A stretch of DNA of 64,000 nt, taken from Verrucomicrobiota bacterium (GTDB taxonomy: Bacteria > Verrucomicrobiota > Verrucomicrobiia > Opitutales > Opitutaceae). The notes beneath the pieces were generated by a model, which saw nothing but the letters and a program-made list of their open reading frames with translations, was not told the DNA's origin and searched no databases. Of this stretch, positions 44,494 through 51,933 are shown piece after piece (positions within the stretch are counted from its first letter, which is position 1; each line of letters starts with the position of its first letter). Location of the stretch: the NCBI GenBank assembly GCA_023416735.1, contig JAEZGX010000034.1:1-64000 (forward strand). The letters are read 5' to 3'. The position numbers were made by a program, and so were the translations under genes.

Positions 44494-45765
44494 TTAGCGG
44501 GCGGCGAGCGTTTGCTTCTCGTAGGCGGCGATGTCGGCGAGCCAGTCGGCGCGGGCGGGGACGTTGGCGCGGAGGCAGAGTTCGTCCCAGACGGCGCCCC
44601 AGGGGAGGGACTTGGTTTGCTCCATCAACGCGAGGCGTTCGTGACCGCGGTTGGATGTATCCGCTTCGCGGAGACGTTGAGAAGGATCGAGCAGGCCGAG
44701 GAGGATCGCCTGGCGCGTGGCGCGGGCGCCGACCACGTAGGCGGCGAGGCGGTTGATGGAAGCGTCGAAGAAATCGAGGGCGACGAAGACGCGGTCCCAG
44801 GCGTCGCCGCGGGCGATTTCGAGGAAGAGGTTGCGCGTGGGGTCGTCGAGGATGACGACGTGATCGCTGTCCCAGCGGATCGGGCGCGAGGTGTGAAGGA
44901 GGATGCGCTCGTGGAATTGCATGAGCGCAGAAACTTTGTCGGCGACGGATTCGGTCGGGTGATAGTGACCGAGGTCGAGGCAGAGGACGAGGTCGCGCGC
45001 TTGGGCGTAGGACGAGTAGAACTCCTGCGAGCCGACGACGTATTCCTCGCTGCCGAGGCCGAAGAGTTTTCCTTCGACGGCGTCGACGCAGAGTTTCCGG
45101 TTGATGGATTTGTCGGCGAAGATCGCGTCGTAGGATTCGACCAGGCGTTCGCGCGGAGACCAGCGGTCGGCGGGGACGTCTTTCGCGCCGTCGGGGACCC
45201 AGTGATTATGGACGCATGGCGTGCCGAGTTTTTTGGCGAAGTGCTGGGCGATGCGGCGGCAGGCTTTGGCGTGATCGATCCAGAAACGGCGGATGGATTT
45301 GTCGGCGTGCGAGAGCGTGAAGCCGGAGGCGGCTTTCGGGTGGGCGAAATAGGTGGGGTTGAAATCGAGGCCGATGGATTTGGATTTGGCCCAGTCGAGC
45401 CAGCGGGAGAAATGTTGGGGCTCGAGCGCGTTGCGGTCGACGGGGGTGTCGCCGGTTTCGGCGTAGAACGCGTGGAGATTGAGGCGTTGTTGGCCGGGGA
45501 GGAGCTTGAGGACGACGTCGAGGTCGGCGCGCATTTCGTCGCCGTTGCGGGCGCGGCCGGGATAACCACCGGTCGCCATGATGCCGCCGGAGTCGACGCT
45601 GCCTTTGGGCGTTTCGAGGCCGCGGACGTCGTCGGCTTGCCAGCAGTGGAGGGAGATCGGGATTTCGAGGGCGCGCGTGAGGGCGGCTTCGGTGTCGACG
45701 CCGAAATCGGCGTAGGCTTCGCGGGCGAGTTTGTAGGCGGCGGAGATTTTTTTGGCGGAAGTCAT
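44494..45765 (-). CDS. rhaA: L-rhamnose isomerase
   Basis: This protein has 423 residues from the ATG at 45765, close to the 419 of E. coli RhaA. Characteristic blocks are SLHCWQADDV, GGIMATGGYPGRARN, GLDFNPTYFAHP, LCVDAVEGKLFGLGSE, LCLDLGHYHPTE and SRPIRWDSDHVV. The His and Asp residues in the last blocks bind the two metal ions. It converts L-rhamnose to L-rhamnulose in the cytoplasm. It is the last gene of the operon (after aldolase fusion, regulator and kinase). A 31-bp-arm hairpin separates it from rhaB, which may uncouple its expression. Confidence 0.97.
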   Translation of the reverse strand: MTSAKKISAAYKLAREAYADFGVDTEAALTRALEIPISLHCWQADDVRGLETPKGSVDSGGIMATGGYPGRARNGDEMRADLDVVLKLLPGQQRLNLHAFYAETGDTPVDRNALEPQHFSRWLDWAKSKSIGLDFNPTYFAHPKAASGFTLSHADKSIRRFWIDHAKACRRIAQHFAKKLGTPCVHNHWVPDGAKDVPADRWSPRERLVESYDAIFADKSINRKLCVDAVEGKLFGLGSEEYVVGSQEFYSSYAQARDLVLCLDLGHYHPTESVADKVSALMQFHERILLHTSRPIRWDSDHVVILDDPTRNLFLEIARGDAWDRVFVALDFFDASINRLAAYVVGARATRQAILLGLLDPSQRLREADTSNRGHERLALMEQTKSLPWGAVWDELCLRANVPARADWLADIAAYEKQTLAAR

Positions 45766-45829
45766 GGAAGGAAGAAATTTAACCACGGATGGACACGGAT
45801 GAACGCAGATTCAGTCGATCCGATCCGAG

Positions 45830-45906
45830 AACCACGAATGGACACGAATGCACACGAATGGGTCGGGCTTCGGAGCATTCGTGTCAGTTCGTGTTCATTC
45901 GTGGTT
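45830..45906. repeat. Hairpin repeat with 31-bp arms between rhaB and rhaA
   Basis: The left arm 45830-45860 begins AACCACGAATGGACACGAAT. The right arm 45876-45906 is its reverse complement at 27 of 31 positions, with a 15-nt loop. A further degenerate arm lies at 45781. The stop codon of rhaB is inside the right arm. Confidence 0.9.
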
Positions 45907-47344
45907 TGTAGATCGTTTGTTGGATTTGTTTCGCGAGGAGGGCGCGGAAAGTTTTCAGGTCTTTGACGGCGCGGAGGGCGATGAGCTGGCTGGCGAGGTT
46001 GCCGACGGCGGTGCCTTCGAGGGCGAAGGAGATCACGGGGATTTGTGCGGCGTTGGCGGTGGCTTGGCAGAGAAGACGATTCTTCGAGCCGCCGCCGACC
46101 ATGAGGATGCGTTGGAATTTTCGATTCGCGAGGCGTTCGAAGGAGCGCATTGCGTCGGCGTGGCCTTGGCCGAGGGAGTCGCAGATGAGGCGGGTGTAAG
46201 CAGGGAAATTTTTTGGGAGCGGAAGTTTTCGACGTTTGAGTTGGGCCTCGATCGCGGCGCGCATCGAAGGCGGGTTGGCGAAAGCGCTATCCGTGACGTC
46301 GAGGAGCGCTTTGGGCGCGGGAAGTTTTTCCGCGGCGGCGATGAGGGCGGACCACTCGGCGTCGGTTTTGGGGCGGGAGGAAAAGTCCTTCAGCGTGCAT
46401 TCGAGCAGCCAGAGGCCGATGACGTTGGTGAGCGGACGATAGCGGCCGTCGCCGGTGCGTTCGTTTGAAATGCGGGCGGCGAGAGCTTCGTCGCCGAGGA
46501 CGGGGCTGTCGCTTTCGAAGCCGACGAGCGACCAGGTGCCGGAGCTGAGAAAGAGATCGGTGCCGGACGGATCGGCGGGCATCGCGTCGTAGGCGGCGGC
46601 GGTGTCGTGGCCGGGGACGGCGATGACTTGGGCGTCGTTGAAACCGGACAAGTCGCCACGCAGTTCGCGACGGAGTTTGCCGAGTTTGGTGCCGGAGAGG
46701 ATTGGTTTAGAAAACCACTGCGACGGGATGCGGAAATAATCGAGCGCGGGGCGGGACCAGTTTGTGGAGTGGACGTCGATCAGTTGAGTGGTGCTCGCGA
46801 TCGTGAACTCGTTCTCCATGCGACCGGAGAGGAGGAAGTTGAAGTAGTCGGGGAGAAAGAGGCAGCGCGTGGCGAGGTCTTCGATGGCGGGGCAACTCGC
46901 GACGGTTTCGGCGAGTTGGAGGCTGGAGTTGTAGAAGACGTTCGGAATGCCGGTGGCGGCGTAGAGGCGGGCGAGGGCGGCGCGGGTGTTGGAAAGTTTC
47001 TGGAGGCCGGGCTGCGTGCGGGCGTCGCGGTAGGCGTGAACTGGATACACGAGACGGCCGGTGTCGTTGACGAGCGCGTAGTCGACGCCCCAGGTGTCGA
47101 CGCCGACGGACGCGATGGATTTAAATTGTGCGGCGGCTTGGCGGAGGCCGGTTTGGATTTCGGACCAGAGACCGGGGAGGTTCCAGTAGTCGTGGCTGCC
47201 GAGGGAGTGGAAAGCGTTGGGAAAGCGATGGACCTCGGTGAGGCTCAGTTTGTTTTTGGACCAGGTGCCGACGATCACGCGGCCGCTGGTGGCGCCGAGG
47301 TCGATGGCGGCGCAGTGCAAGGGGGCGGAGGACGGGCGGAGCAT
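45884..47344 (-). CDS. rhaB: Rhamnulokinase
   Basis: This protein has 486 residues of the FGGY sugar-kinase family: phosphate-1 motif DLGATSGRVI, GVDTWGVDYAL, GHDTAAAYDA, LSSGTWSLVGFES and the adenosine motif ILMVGGGSKNRLL. It phosphorylates L-rhamnulose to rhamnulose 1-phosphate with ATP. The last seven residues (KPRMNTN) and the TGA stop are encoded by one arm of the dispersed repeat, so the C-terminus has been extended or replaced by the element. It starts 12 bp after the regulator stop. Confidence 0.97.
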   Translation of the reverse strand: MLRPSSAPLHCAAIDLGATSGRVIVGTWSKNKLSLTEVHRFPNAFHSLGSHDYWNLPGLWSEIQTGLRQAAAQFKSIASVGVDTWGVDYALVNDTGRLVYPVHAYRDARTQPGLQKLSNTRAALARLYAATGIPNVFYNSSLQLAETVASCPAIEDLATRCLFLPDYFNFLLSGRMENEFTIASTTQLIDVHSTNWSRPALDYFRIPSQWFSKPILSGTKLGKLRRELRGDLSGFNDAQVIAVPGHDTAAAYDAMPADPSGTDLFLSSGTWSLVGFESDSPVLGDEALAARISNERTGDGRYRPLTNVIGLWLLECTLKDFSSRPKTDAEWSALIAAAEKLPAPKALLDVTDSAFANPPSMRAAIEAQLKRRKLPLPKNFPAYTRLICDSLGQGHADAMRSFERLANRKFQRILMVGGGSKNRLLCQATANAAQIPVISFALEGTAVGNLASQLIALRAVKDLKTFRALLAKQIQQTIYKPRMNTN

Positions 47345-47355
47345 GGCGTTATTCG

Positions 47356-48138
47356 TTATTTCGCGGGAAGATAGCGATTAAGAGGAAGAGGAATGGCGAC
47401 GCGGGCGAGGCTCGCGGCGGAAGCGTCGGTGACGAGGGAGAAGGCGGCGTCCCAGCCGGTGACACGGTGCGGGGTGGAGCGACCGAGCTTGGTGGCGTCG
47501 AGGCAGAAGAAGGTTTTGGCGGACTGAGCGAGCACGGCTTGTTGGAAGGCGGCGATGTTGGCGTGCGAGTTGGTGATGCCGGAGGCGTCCATGCCTTCGC
47601 CGCTGAGGAAGGCGGCGTCGAATTTCCAGTCGGCGAGCGCGCGGGCGGAATCGGGACTGAGAAGGATGGCCTGGCGATGGAGAAACATGCCGCCGAGCAC
47701 GTGCAGTTCGATGCCGGGGGTGCCGCCTAGCACGCTGGCGATCGGGAGGCTGTTGGTGACGACGGTGAGTTCGCGGACGGCGCGTCGGGTAACGAGGAGA
47801 CGTGCGATCGCTTGAACGGTGGTGCCGGCGTCGAGGAAGACGATGCCTTTGCGAGGCACCTGTTTCAGGGCGGCGGCGGCGATGCGGGTTTTGGCGGTGC
47901 GGGCGCGGTGGGCGCGTTCGCCGAGAGAGGCGAACGACGTGTTGTAGTCGGCGAGCGCGCCGCCGCGGGTGCGGGTGATGTGGCCGTTGGCGGCGATGCT
48001 CGCGAGATCGCGGCGCGCGGTGGCTTCGGACACGTCGAGGCGCCGGCAGATTTCTGCGATGGGCAGAAAGCCGTCGGTGCGGATCAACTGCCGGAGGTTT
48101 TCGCGGCGTTGATCGACGACGTGTTGGGGGACGCGCAT
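47356..48138 (-). CDS. DeoR-family transcriptional regulator of rhamnose genes
   Basis: This protein has 260 residues from the ATG at 48138. The N-terminal winged helix-turn-helix reads QLIRTDGFLPIAEICRRLDVSEATARRDLA; the key recognition part is LDVSEATARRDL with the following GALAD. The sugar-phosphate-binding DeoR effector domain contains IVFLDAGTTVQAIARLL, VTNSLPIA and HVLGGMFL. It is probably a repressor relieved by a rhamnose-pathway phosphate. It lies inside the operon it should control. A palindrome at 50521-50540, upstream of the first operon gene, is the best operator candidate. Confidence 0.93.
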   Translation of the reverse strand: MRVPQHVVDQRRENLRQLIRTDGFLPIAEICRRLDVSEATARRDLASIAANGHITRTRGGALADYNTSFASLGERAHRARTAKTRIAAAALKQVPRKGIVFLDAGTTVQAIARLLVTRRAVRELTVVTNSLPIASVLGGTPGIELHVLGGMFLHRQAILLSPDSARALADWKFDAAFLSGEGMDASGITNSHANIAAFQQAVLAQSAKTFFCLDATKLGRSTPHRVTGWDAAFSLVTDASAASLARVAIPLPLNRYLPAK

Positions 48139-48146
48139 GGGGAGAA

Positions 48147-48263
48147 AAGATCCAAGCTCCAAGATCCAAGCTCCAGAGAATGATCAATGATCAAACATCG
48201 GGAGGGCGTGGGGTTTTGGAGATTGGGGGTTCTCTGGAGCTTGGATCTTGGTGCTCGGATCTT
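48147..48263. repeat. Hairpin repeat with 34-bp arms inside the rhamnose operon
   Basis: The left arm 48147-48180 starts AAGATCCAAGCTCCAAGATC. The right arm 48230-48263 is its reverse complement with about two mismatches, around a 49-nt loop. It fills the gap between the aldolase-dehydrogenase gene and the regulator gene, and must be transcribed as a stable hairpin if the operon is read through. Confidence 0.9.
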
Positions 48264-48275
48264 CCTTTCTGCGCG

Positions 48276-50468
48276 TTAGCGCAGGAAGGCTTCGTGGAGG
48301 CCGCCGTCGACGGTGATCACTTGGCCGGTGGTTTTGCTGAGGCGTTGGGTGACCAACAGGAAGTAGGCCTCGGCTTGGTCGGCGGGGGTGATCGGCGATT
48401 TCGTGAGCGTGCGGTCGGCGTAGAACTGGGCGAGCTTGCGCACGAGGGAATCGGTTTCCTCGTCGTCCTTGTAGGCGATGTTGTATTTCGCGAGGGAGCC
48501 GATGACGCGGTCGCGGGGGAACATCGCGCTGCCCTGCACGACGGTCGCGGGAGCGACGCCGTTGACGCGGACGAGCGGGGCGAGCTCGATCGCGAGTTCG
48601 CGAACGAGGTGGTTCGCGGCGGCTTTCGAGGTGTCGTAGGCGAGTGATCCTTTTTTGGATACAACGGCGTTGGCGGACGTCGTGAGGACGAGGTTGCCGC
48701 GGAGGCCTTGTTCACGCCAGGTTTTCGCGGCTTCGTCGCCGACGAGGTAGGAGCCGGTGACGTTGATGTTGAAGGTGAGCGCCCATTTATCGTCGGGGAT
48801 GTGGCCGGTGGTATCGCTCGGGACGAAGATGCCGGCGGTGACGCAGATGGAATCGAAGCCGCCGTAGGCGAGGGCGACATTGTCGAGCATCGCGCGGATG
48901 GAGGCGCGGTCGGTGATGTTGGCGGCGAGGCCGAGGGCGGGGCCGCAGTTGGAGAGGCCGGTGCCGGCGACGCCGATGCCGAGACCGTATTTGTCGGTGA
49001 TCTCTTTCGCGGTGGCGTTGGCGGCGTCGGCGTTGAGATCGACGGCGACGATGTGCGCGCCGTCTTTGACGAGGCGGTGCGCGGTTTCCTTGCCGATGCC
49101 GGAGCCGGCGCCAATGACGACGATGATTTGGCGCGCGAGTTCTTTCTCGGCGGGCATGCGCTTCAGTTTCGCTTCCTCGAGGAGCCAGTATTCGATGTCG
49201 AAGGCTTCCTGTTGCGGGAGGGCGATGTAGGTGTCGATCGCTTCGGCGCCGCGCATGACTTCGACGGCGCAGTTGTAGAACTCGGCGGTGACGCGCGATT
49301 CGGATTTATCCTTGCCCCACGCGATCATGCCGAGACCCGGGATGAGAATCACGGTGGGATTCGGATCGCGCATCGCGGGGGAGTTCGCGTGGCGGCATTT
49401 GTTGTAATATTTCGCGTAGTCCTCGCGGTAGGACACGAGACCGTCGGCGAGTTTCTTCTTCAGCGCGGCGACGTCTTCGGACTGCGGGTTCCAGTCGACG
49501 TAGAGCGGCTTGATCTTCGTGCGGAGAAAGTGGTCGGGGCAGGACGTGCCGAGTTCGGCGAGGCGGGCGGCGTCTTTGGAGTTAACGAAGCGAAGGATTT
49601 TCGCGTCGTCCTGGATCGTGCCGATGAAACGCTTTTGTTGCGACACCTGGCCGCGGAGCCATGGGAGGATGGCAGCGAAGGTGGAGCGGCGTTGGGTGTC
49701 GTCGAGAGTTTGGTATTTTTGTCCGCCGAACGCGGCGGCGTCGCCGCCCTTTGCGGCGTATTTTTCTTCGATGTAGGCCGCGGCCTTTTCGATGAAGTTA
49801 AGCGTGTCGGTGTAGCATTGCTTGTCGTCGTCGGCCCAGGAGATGAAGCCGTGCTGGCCCATCATGATGGCGCGGACGTTGGGCTGCTCGCGGGAGATTT
49901 TTTGCATCGCGAGGCCGAGTTCGAAGCCGGGGCGCATCCATGGGACGTAGGCCATTTCGCCGCCGAAGATTTCCTTCGTGAGCTTCTCGCAGTGCTTCGA
50001 CGCGGCGATCGCGATGATCGCGTTGGGGTGCATGTGATCGACGTGTTTGCCCGGGAGGAAGGAGTGGAGGGGCGTGTCGATCGAGGAAGCGCGCGGGTTC
50101 AGGTTGAACGTCGCGTGCGTATACATGCCGACCATGTCGTCCTCGGCGGGGGCTTTGAGGCCCTTGTCGGAGCGCGAGGCGTAGAGGTTTTGCAGGTCGA
50201 GGAGTTTCTGCTGGTAGAGCGAAGAGAAGTTTTCGCGCGTGCTCGTGCGGAGGTCGCCGCCGGAGCCTTTGACCCAGAGGACCTCGGTGGGCTGGCCGGT
50301 GAGCGGGTCTTTCTCGGTGATTTTCGAGGACGTGTTGCCGCCGCCGGTGTTGGTGATGCGCTGGTCGCTGCCGAGGAGATTGGAGCGATAGACGAGGCGG
50401 GCGACGGGATCGAGGGAGGCGGCTTTGGCGTCGTCCCAGAGGTAGTTCACGTGGCGATAGGTGGGCAT
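48276..50468 (-). CDS. rhaD: Bifunctional rhamnulose-1-phosphate aldolase / short-chain dehydrogenase
   Basis: This protein has 730 residues. Residues about 1-440 are a class II aldolase/adducin domain with zinc ligands in DHMHPNAIIA and MMGQHGFISW. Residues about 455-730 are a Rossmann-fold short-chain dehydrogenase with GAGSGIG and the catalytic Tyr-Lys in AYDTSKAA. The fusion matches the aldolase-dehydrogenase type known from Bacillus RhaEW. It cleaves rhamnulose 1-phosphate to dihydroxyacetone phosphate and L-lactaldehyde, and the second domain oxidises or reduces the lactaldehyde with NAD. It is the first gene of the rhamnose operon. Confidence 0.96.
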   Translation of the reverse strand: MPTYRHVNYLWDDAKAASLDPVARLVYRSNLLGSDQRITNTGGGNTSSKITEKDPLTGQPTEVLWVKGSGGDLRTSTRENFSSLYQQKLLDLQNLYASRSDKGLKAPAEDDMVGMYTHATFNLNPRASSIDTPLHSFLPGKHVDHMHPNAIIAIAASKHCEKLTKEIFGGEMAYVPWMRPGFELGLAMQKISREQPNVRAIMMGQHGFISWADDDKQCYTDTLNFIEKAAAYIEEKYAAKGGDAAAFGGQKYQTLDDTQRRSTFAAILPWLRGQVSQQKRFIGTIQDDAKILRFVNSKDAARLAELGTSCPDHFLRTKIKPLYVDWNPQSEDVAALKKKLADGLVSYREDYAKYYNKCRHANSPAMRDPNPTVILIPGLGMIAWGKDKSESRVTAEFYNCAVEVMRGAEAIDTYIALPQQEAFDIEYWLLEEAKLKRMPAEKELARQIIVVIGAGSGIGKETAHRLVKDGAHIVAVDLNADAANATAKEITDKYGLGIGVAGTGLSNCGPALGLAANITDRASIRAMLDNVALAYGGFDSICVTAGIFVPSDTTGHIPDDKWALTFNINVTGSYLVGDEAAKTWREQGLRGNLVLTTSANAVVSKKGSLAYDTSKAAANHLVRELAIELAPLVRVNGVAPATVVQGSAMFPRDRVIGSLAKYNIAYKDDEETDSLVRKLAQFYADRTLTKSPITPADQAEAYFLLVTQRLSKTTGQVITVDGGLHEAFLR

Positions 50469-50520
50469 GGCGAAAGGCAGAAGGTTGAGAGTTGAGAGAA
50501 GACGGCAACCTCACGGGCGA

Positions 50521-50540
50521 TATGATTGGAAGCAATCATA
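50521..50540. promoter_or_regulatory. Candidate operator for the DeoR-type regulator
   Basis: Perfect palindrome TATGATTG GAAG CAATCATA (8-bp arms), 53-72 bp upstream of the first rhamnose gene. A second perfect palindrome, GGGAAATTTCCC, lies at 50560-50571. The first fits the size of a DeoR half-site pair. No experimental site is known to me for this regulator. Confidence 0.5.
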
Positions 50541-50615
50541 AAACCGCGGGCCGGAATCGGGGAAATTTCCCAATTCGTCGCGGTAGCAGGTTCGGCGTGC
50601 CGGCTGCGACGGCGA

Positions 50616-51788
50616 TCAGGTCAGGCGATTGAGTCGTTGGATCGCGAGGAGGAGGAGGAGCGCGCCGGCGGCGATGAGCCAGGAGAGGGCTTCGAGGGAG
50701 AATTGGGCGAGCGAGCCGGCCGCGGCGGGGAGGAAGGCGGCGCCGACGTAGGAGGCGCCGGATTGGCGTCCGATGACGGTTTGGACGGAGTTGGGCTCGA
50801 AGCGGCGAGGAACCTCGTGCATGAGGCCGGGGTAAACGGGAGCGAAGCCGAGGCCGAAGACCGCGAGGGCGAGGGCGGCGACGGGGGTGTTGGGCGCGAA
50901 AACGAAAAGCGTCGCGCCGATGAGGCCGAGGACGGCGCCGAGGGTGACGAGGCGGCGGTTGCCAAAGCGATCGACGACGAAACCGTTGAGGAGGCGGCCC
51001 ACGGTGATGGCGGCGTAGAACGCGGCGGCGCAACGGCCGGCGGTGTCGATGGGCACGCCGCGGGCGACGACGAGGATGGAGCTGGCCCAGAGACCGGCGG
51101 TCGTTTCGACGCCGACGTAGATCGTGAAGATGGCGGCGGAGAGCCAGCCGGCGGGGGAGTTGGCGCGCGTGGTGGGAATGGGGCCGGTGAGCTGGGCGGC
51201 GTTGTCGGCGAAGGTGCGTTCCGGAACGGCGGACCACATGCGCAAGGTGGCGAGGAAAAGGACGGCGAGCGAAAGCTGGATGCAGCCGAGTCCGAAGTAG
51301 CCGTGACGCCAGCCGTCGTTGTAGCGGCCGAGGTAATACGCCATGAGCAGCGGGCCGCCGGTGGCGCCGATGCCCCAGCAGGCGTGGAGCCAGCTCATGT
51401 GGCGGCCGGAGTAGTGGCGGGCGACGTAGCCGTTGAGACCGGCGTCGACGGAGCCGGCGCCGAGACCGAGCGGAAGGGCGGCGAGGGCGAGCCAGAGAAG
51501 ATTGGGCGCGTAGGAAATGGCCACGAGCGCGGAGCCGGTGAGCACGCAGGAGACGAGAACGACGGGACCTGTTTTGAAGCGGGCGATCACGCGGCCGCTG
51601 GAGAAACCGGAGAAGGCCGCGAGCAGTGTGATGACGAGCAGGAGCGGGCCGGCGAGGCCGATGGGCAGATTGAGCGAGCGGTGGAGTTGCGGCCAGGCGA
51701 CGCCGAACGTGCCGTCGGGCAGGCCAAGGCTGATAAAGCCTAGATAGATGATCGGAAGGAGGAGCGTTGCGGCCCGGGTCGGTGTCAC
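50616..51788 (-). CDS. Major facilitator superfamily transporter
   Basis: With the GTG start at 51788 this has 390 residues and twelve predicted membrane segments, the normal size. A longer frame up to 51992 adds 68 non-membrane residues and would overlap the divergent kinase gene. Visible landmarks are IYLGFISLGLPDGTFGVAWP in helix 1 and GLGAGSVDAGLNGYVA and ACWGIGATGGPLL in the following helices. These resemble the fucose-permease-like subgroup. Position next to the rhamnose operon (147 bp) suggests a deoxy-sugar substrate, but that is only context. Confidence 0.88.
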   Translation of the reverse strand: MTPTRAATLLLPIIYLGFISLGLPDGTFGVAWPQLHRSLNLPIGLAGPLLLVITLLAAFSGFSSGRVIARFKTGPVVLVSCVLTGSALVAISYAPNLLWLALAALPLGLGAGSVDAGLNGYVARHYSGRHMSWLHACWGIGATGGPLLMAYYLGRYNDGWRHGYFGLGCIQLSLAVLFLATLRMWSAVPERTFADNAAQLTGPIPTTRANSPAGWLSAAIFTIYVGVETTAGLWASSILVVARGVPIDTAGRCAAAFYAAITVGRLLNGFVVDRFGNRRLVTLGAVLGLIGATLFVFAPNTPVAALALAVFGLGFAPVYPGLMHEVPRRFEPNSVQTVIGRQSGASYVGAAFLPAAAGSLAQFSLEALSWLIAAGALLLLLAIQRLNRLT

Positions 51789-51856
51789 GGAGGTGAACGG
51801 GACGCGGTTGGGCGCGGGCGGCAATGGTGAACGGGGGTTTAACTGTAGAACGAAAC

Positions 51857-51889
51857 GCGCGGGCGGGAGACCCCGCCCTAGACGGGGTG
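51857..51889. repeat. Dispersed GC-rich repeat
   Basis: GCGCGGGCGGGAGACCCCGC followed by CCTAGACGGGG resembles the hairpin at 35046-35067. It lies between the MFS and hybrid-kinase start codons. Confidence 0.5.
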
Positions 51890-51933
51890 AGATCGCGCCC
51901 GGGGGTGTGAAAGGGACTTTAGTTGGCGGACGG

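Noticed and set aside
43636..45900. Insertion sequence explaining the inverted repeats
   Set aside because: No transposase gene or remnant is present. The arms are only 30-34 bp around short loops, so they are better called dispersed hairpin repeats.
48708..50495. 595-codon plus-strand open frame
   Set aside because: Antisense to the aldolase-dehydrogenase gene, with a low-complexity Gly/Asp/Glu/Val pattern and no recognisable motif.
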